NCBI GenBank assembly: GCA_964036045.1
Contig: OZ038385.1
Coordinates: forward strand, 58,561,919-58,625,918
Direction: 5' to 3'
Length of the DNA stretch: 64,000 nt
From: Eutreptiella sp. 'Long Island Sound 2002'
Lineage: Eukaryota; Euglenozoa; Euglenophyceae; Eutreptiales; Eutreptiaceae
The position numbers were made by a program, and so were the translations under genes. Numbering within the stretch: the first letter of the stretch is position 1; each line of letters opens with the position of its first letter. Below, in pieces: positions 60,601-64,000 of this stretch. The notes under the pieces are model-generated. The model saw only the letters and a program-made list of their open reading frames with translations. It had not been told where the DNA came from and ran no database searches.

Positions 60601-61956
60601 CCGTGTTGTTCTTCCTGAGACTGCGCGCAAGCGACCTTTGTGCATCGGGTCTAAGGACTCACATGAGATCGAACAGCTCGCGCTTGCATTAGGAAGCACC
60701 CGGCGCGTTGGCGTTGCCGGTTGCCGCCAGGAACGATTGGTCAACTGCTGCTGGGAGTTCAAGCGTGTCGCGGCAGCACCTGCACACTACAAAGTCTTGG
60801 AAATTCACTCAGGATTCAATATCTGTTGGAAGCCCTAGAATTACTATCGGGGGTCAAGTCTTTAGGCTGTGTGCGTGTGTGTGTGTGTGTGTGTGCGTGC
60901 GTGCGTGGGACAGGTAGACCAGTGCTCGCGTACTGCACGTATATCCGCAGTGTGCATCCGCGTTTGTACCGTTCCTGCCCAAGTGTGTGCGTGTATCGGG
61001 CCTTCCCTGTGGGGCGCATGGCATTCGGGGCGCATTCGGGGGGGGCATCTGCATTTTCGGGGAGTATTAGGGTGCATCTGACGGCTGCCCGATTGGGTTG
61101 GGCTTATACATATACAGAGTTGGGGATCGCGCAGTTCCGGTCCTCACCAAATGTAAGGGCGCAGCAGCTCTTGTTTTCACTCTGGACTGCCCTGCGGCGC
61201 CTCGTTCGTGTGCTTGCGATATGCTGCCCAGGCGCATCAGGTTCTGTATCGACACGGCACGACACCGGATTGTTTGAGACCCGTGCAGTGTTTGTTGCGC
61301 CGAGCATGTGGTACCGGTCTACCATCCCCAAAAAACAGATCCACCGTGGATCGTCGAAGGTTCCTACCTTTTTTAGCAGTGCGGCTTCGCAGCTTTCTGC
61401 ACAGTCCATAACATGGCACGAATCCAGACGTGCACTCCCTCTCTCATGCCGATGCAAGCTTCCCAAGCGCTTCACGTTGCATGTTCTGGCCCTCCTGGGC
61501 TGTTGGCCGGACTCGTTATCCTGCTTGACCCATCCCCGAGCCCCGCCCTCTATCCGGCTCCAAAGATGTCGTGCGCAGCAGTACCATAGAGCCTTCCACC
61601 ACCCAGTCCGCACCCCCAAACCCCTCTCTGTTTCGGTCCATTTCGTCGGGTCGCCGGAAGACGCCCTCAGAGACGTGTAGTTCAGCCCAAGAGTGCATTT
61701 GGGACAACAAATATTCGCCGGCTGGAACCGTTACGCACGGCCGGGGCCCGTGTTGCGGCCTGTCCAGAAGACGGTCGTTGCGTTCAAGTCTTCAGCGTTC
61801 TGCGATTCTGCAGTGGATCGATTGCTGCTTTAAACATTTCGCATGACGGCGCGGACCAGGACATGCTGATTGCGAAACCGTACCAACGGTGATCAGTAAG
61901 CTGCTAATGCTGTGCTGACACGTGTCGCATGTCCATCACTGAATCTCTGACACTGC
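57662..61956. other. Noncoding region with degenerate repeats
   Basis: No gene I can support. 59,000-59,600 is GC-richer with frames open on both strands and no known match. 59,930-60,180 carries loose repeats of TGGCACTGCATTG type. A TATA-like TTATATAA lies at 60,493. Some frames near 60,580-60,840 have protein-like composition but lack an ATG and a recognisable family. Confidence 0.4.
60869..60908. repeat. (TG)n microsatellite
   Basis: About 20 dinucleotides with a few GC interruptions. Confidence 0.9.
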
Positions 61957-62330
61957 CTTTCACATGCATGCAGTATTTGACTGCATTTATATGCAGTGCT
62001 TGCCAAATAGAGAAGTGTATGAGTCCTGGCGCACCTTTGCATCTTGGAGCTGCGCTGTCATGCTTGCACTGAGATGGTGTGTGTTTGAACGCAGCGCGGA
62101 AATGTTGTGCACACACATGTCGTTTGAGAATTTGCCGAATCCACGATGGAACGGAAACTGAACAGATTTGCCTTTCACGTGCACACAGATTCCAATGCAT
62201 TGTAGATGCGGTGATTGCCAAATAGATAGTTGTATAGGTGCTGGCGCACCTTTGCAGCTTGGAGCTTCCAAGTTTGCTGTCATACTTGTATTGCAGATGG
62301 CGTGCCTTTCAATGGAAGCGCAAATGCTGT
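61957..62330 (+). repeat. Imperfect tandem repeat, unit about 215 bp
   Basis: TTTCACATGCATGCAG at 61,957 and TTTCACGTGCACACAG at 62,172 begin two related copies that also share TTGCCAAATAGA and CTGGCGCACCTTTGCA. They are diverged, with the second incomplete. The repeats immediately precede the transposase remnant. Confidence 0.6.
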
Positions 62331-62485
62331 CAAAATTCTTTTCAGCTTGCCGCTGCCAAGTGGTGGCATCCTGGTATTACCACAGGTGCAGATTTCGCTG
62401 TTTCTCACAATTTTATACTTTGGTTACTCTATTCGCAATGTTCACAGAATCGTGTCTTCGCTTGTTTGACGTTTGGAGGACATTG

Positions 62486-63032
62486 GAGAGGAGGCACAAA
62501 CAGGCGGCGGTCTCATTGTTACGTGCACATCTTCATGGGGGAACGTCAGCGCGCTGGGCGCGCGCCGGGCATCTTTTGTGACCCGTGCCCCACTGGTGGA
62601 CTGTTGCTGTTGATATGTTGGGCAACATTATATGGATTTGCCCTTTGGCCCCCGCGACATCAGCAGATGTTTTGATTTGGGATGGGTATGGACCTTCTGG
62701 TACCCGAGGTGATTTCTTTGATTTTGAAGTTGGGGGCCATGATGGTGCTTATAAAGGCCGGATTCATATCATTGTGCCATTCATTGGAAGACAGAATGGC
62801 ACTTTGACAGCCCGCCAACAATGTTACGATGACGTGCACGGGTGGCATAGGGCACGCATTGAGCAGCTGTTTGCTTGGTTGTGGCAGGCAAGATGAGACA
62901 GCGGATGAGGCAGAAGTGTGTGTGTTGTGTTGCCAGAAGCGCTCCACCGTCGCAGTTTGTGATGAGTGTAAGGAGCACTATTGTAGTGAATGTATTGACA
63001 TGCACACTTGTGGGACCAATGTTGTTTGTTAA
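62486..63032 (+). pseudogene. DDE transposase fragment followed by a zinc-binding tail
   Basis: In one frame, after a TGA at 62,579-62,581: HWWTVAVDMLGNIIWICPLA, then ADVLIWDGYGP (acidic residue), GDFFDFEVGGHDGAYKG, IIVPFIGRQNGTLTARQQ, CYDDVHGWHRARIEQLFAWL, with the Arg-x3-Glu pattern common to the third catalytic acid of IS5/PIF-Harbinger-type (DDE_Tnp_4-like) transposases. It stops at 62,896. In the next frame over, VCVLCCQKRSTVAVCDECKE then HYCSECIDMHTCG forms a B-box-like Cys/His cluster, probably the original C-terminus displaced by a frameshift. Only the C-terminal part of the enzyme is present. Upstream frames (62,168-62,578) may be its decayed N-terminal portion. Confidence 0.6.
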
Positions 63033-64000
63033 GTGCAATACAGATGACATTTGGAGTTGTTGAATTCACAGCTATTGCTTTATTATGCAACGTGCTTTGT
63101 AGGGAAGGTGTGCAGTGCAACGTGGTCTACTTGCGGGGCTTCTCCATGAGAGGGGTAAATCTGGGGCTGAAGTCGGGATAGTTAATAGAAAAGTAGCGCT
63201 CCGGGCAAACATTCCCCCATGCACTCTCATCTGTTTGGGTTTGTGCAGGCGTTACATGATGCAGAGTGATCTGGTGCAATGTGATACAACGTGATGCACA
63301 ATTCTGCTGGTGCGAAAACCAAAGGCGTTGCATTTCTTCTGGTGCTTGGGGTTGGATTTGTCGAACAATTGCACTCCATTCAGAGAGAACAAGGAAGGCC
63401 TCAGGGACTCAGGGAAGGACAGGGAAATCTTGTGTCCCGAGCGCCTGCGTTGCAGGCGTGGTGTCCAACGAGGCGCATATCGTTGGATTTTGAGGGCGGC
63501 TGTCAGAGGTTTGGGGTGGGATTTGCAGGTTGTGGGTACAGGTACAGGCGTTGAGTCCCTTCGTACCTGATTCCCCGTAGTAAATGCCACCCACACACCA
63601 AGCACAAGCGTGCTATGGCCCAGTAAACCATAGCCTGGAATGCATACAATCTTGAGACATGGTAAGCAAACGACTTTCTCAATGCGGTTCCCACAGGGGG
63701 GGGGGGGGGACAGGGTTTAGCACAGATGCAAGTGACACACGTCAGGGCGATTCCAGGAAGTGTGAATTGTGAATTCACACTTCCTGCAGATAGGAAAAAT
63801 CAAGAGATAATTCACGGTGCCTGACAATCTGTGACGTGTTCATTTAAAATGCATTGTGAGGGTTTCCAGAGTGATTCTGGAGGGTGATGACCATCTTTGC
63901 TTCATGCAGAACAACAGTGGTGTTTCCGTCAATTCTGGGATTGTCGTGCCTGCCGCCACAAACTCCGTTGTTTTGTGTCCGAGGCAAGCATGTGCAGCTG
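63033..64000. other. Noncoding region
   Basis: No gene supported. It contains a run of about a dozen G at 63,697-63,709 and the hairpin described separately. Confidence 0.5.
63755..63785. repeat. Perfect 14-bp hairpin
   Basis: AGGAAGTGTGAATT, loop GTG, AATTCACACTTCCT. No gene directly upstream on either strand and no U-tract, so a terminator role is not indicated. Confidence 0.85.

Noticed and set aside
60581-60838. Possible 85-codon gene downstream of a TATA-like box
   Set aside because: No ATG start and no recognisable family; the TATA-like motif alone is weak evidence.

Overview
This is a eukaryotic, transposon-dominated window. No convincing host gene, rRNA or functional tRNA gene was found. 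The evidence is layered LTR retrotransposons with chromodomain-type integrases, a LINE-like family, tRNA-derived SINE sequence, small terminal-inverted-repeat elements, minisatellites and microsatellites. Disabling stop codons are of the types CAG-to-TAG and CGA-to-TGA expected from deamination of methylated CHG and CG sites. That suggests a large, repeat-rich genome, perhaps of an alga of the green lineage, but the species cannot be fixed from this sequence.

The core (about 6.7 to 54.8 kb) is one nested structure that can be peeled apart by repeats and target-site duplications. (1) A decayed retroelement, here called RE3, has its protease region at 6,736-7,327 and resumes in frame at 54,472-54,556. 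(2) Into it jumped RE2, a Ty3/gypsy-type element on the minus strand at 7,333-54,466, with 774-bp LTRs and a 5-bp target duplication CGGTG. (3) RE2 was then hit three times: by a 2.2-kb non-autonomous LTR element at 49,611-51,846 (595-bp LTRs, target duplication CATGT), by a minus-strand LINE-like copy at 8,810-10,998, and by RE1 at 15,907-49,535, a second Ty3/gypsy element (1,549-bp LTRs) carrying gag, protease, a methyltransferase-like module, reverse transcriptase (RT), RNase H, integrase and a chromodomain. (4) RE1 received two copies of a second LINE-like family, in opposite orientations at 21,476-30,380 (+) and 36,468-44,123 (-). RE2's LTRs look more diverged than RE1's, which fits the nesting order.

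The most interesting content is the LINE-like element. Its first preserved ORF is the C-terminal half of a LINE ORF2-like protein (RNase H then a Cys/His zinc motif). About 5 kb of further coding sequence follows, which is not the usual LINE layout: a Cys/His-cluster ORF, a Pro/His-rich protein with a conserved C-terminal domain of about 350 residues, a basic protein and a small ORF. It ends in an (ACCT)n tail. Its insertions, and the related one at 8.8-11.0 kb, are flanked by very long direct duplications of 173, 452 and about 1,180-1,435 bp.

The left flank (1-6.7 kb) holds a 21-bp minisatellite, a TIR-bounded unit with a 117-aa ORF, a MITE-like unit and a SINE. The right flank (54.8-64 kb) is mostly noncoding: a 345-bp tandem duplication, degenerate repeats, a (TG)n tract, a broken DDE transposase with a zinc motif downstream, and a short perfect hairpin.
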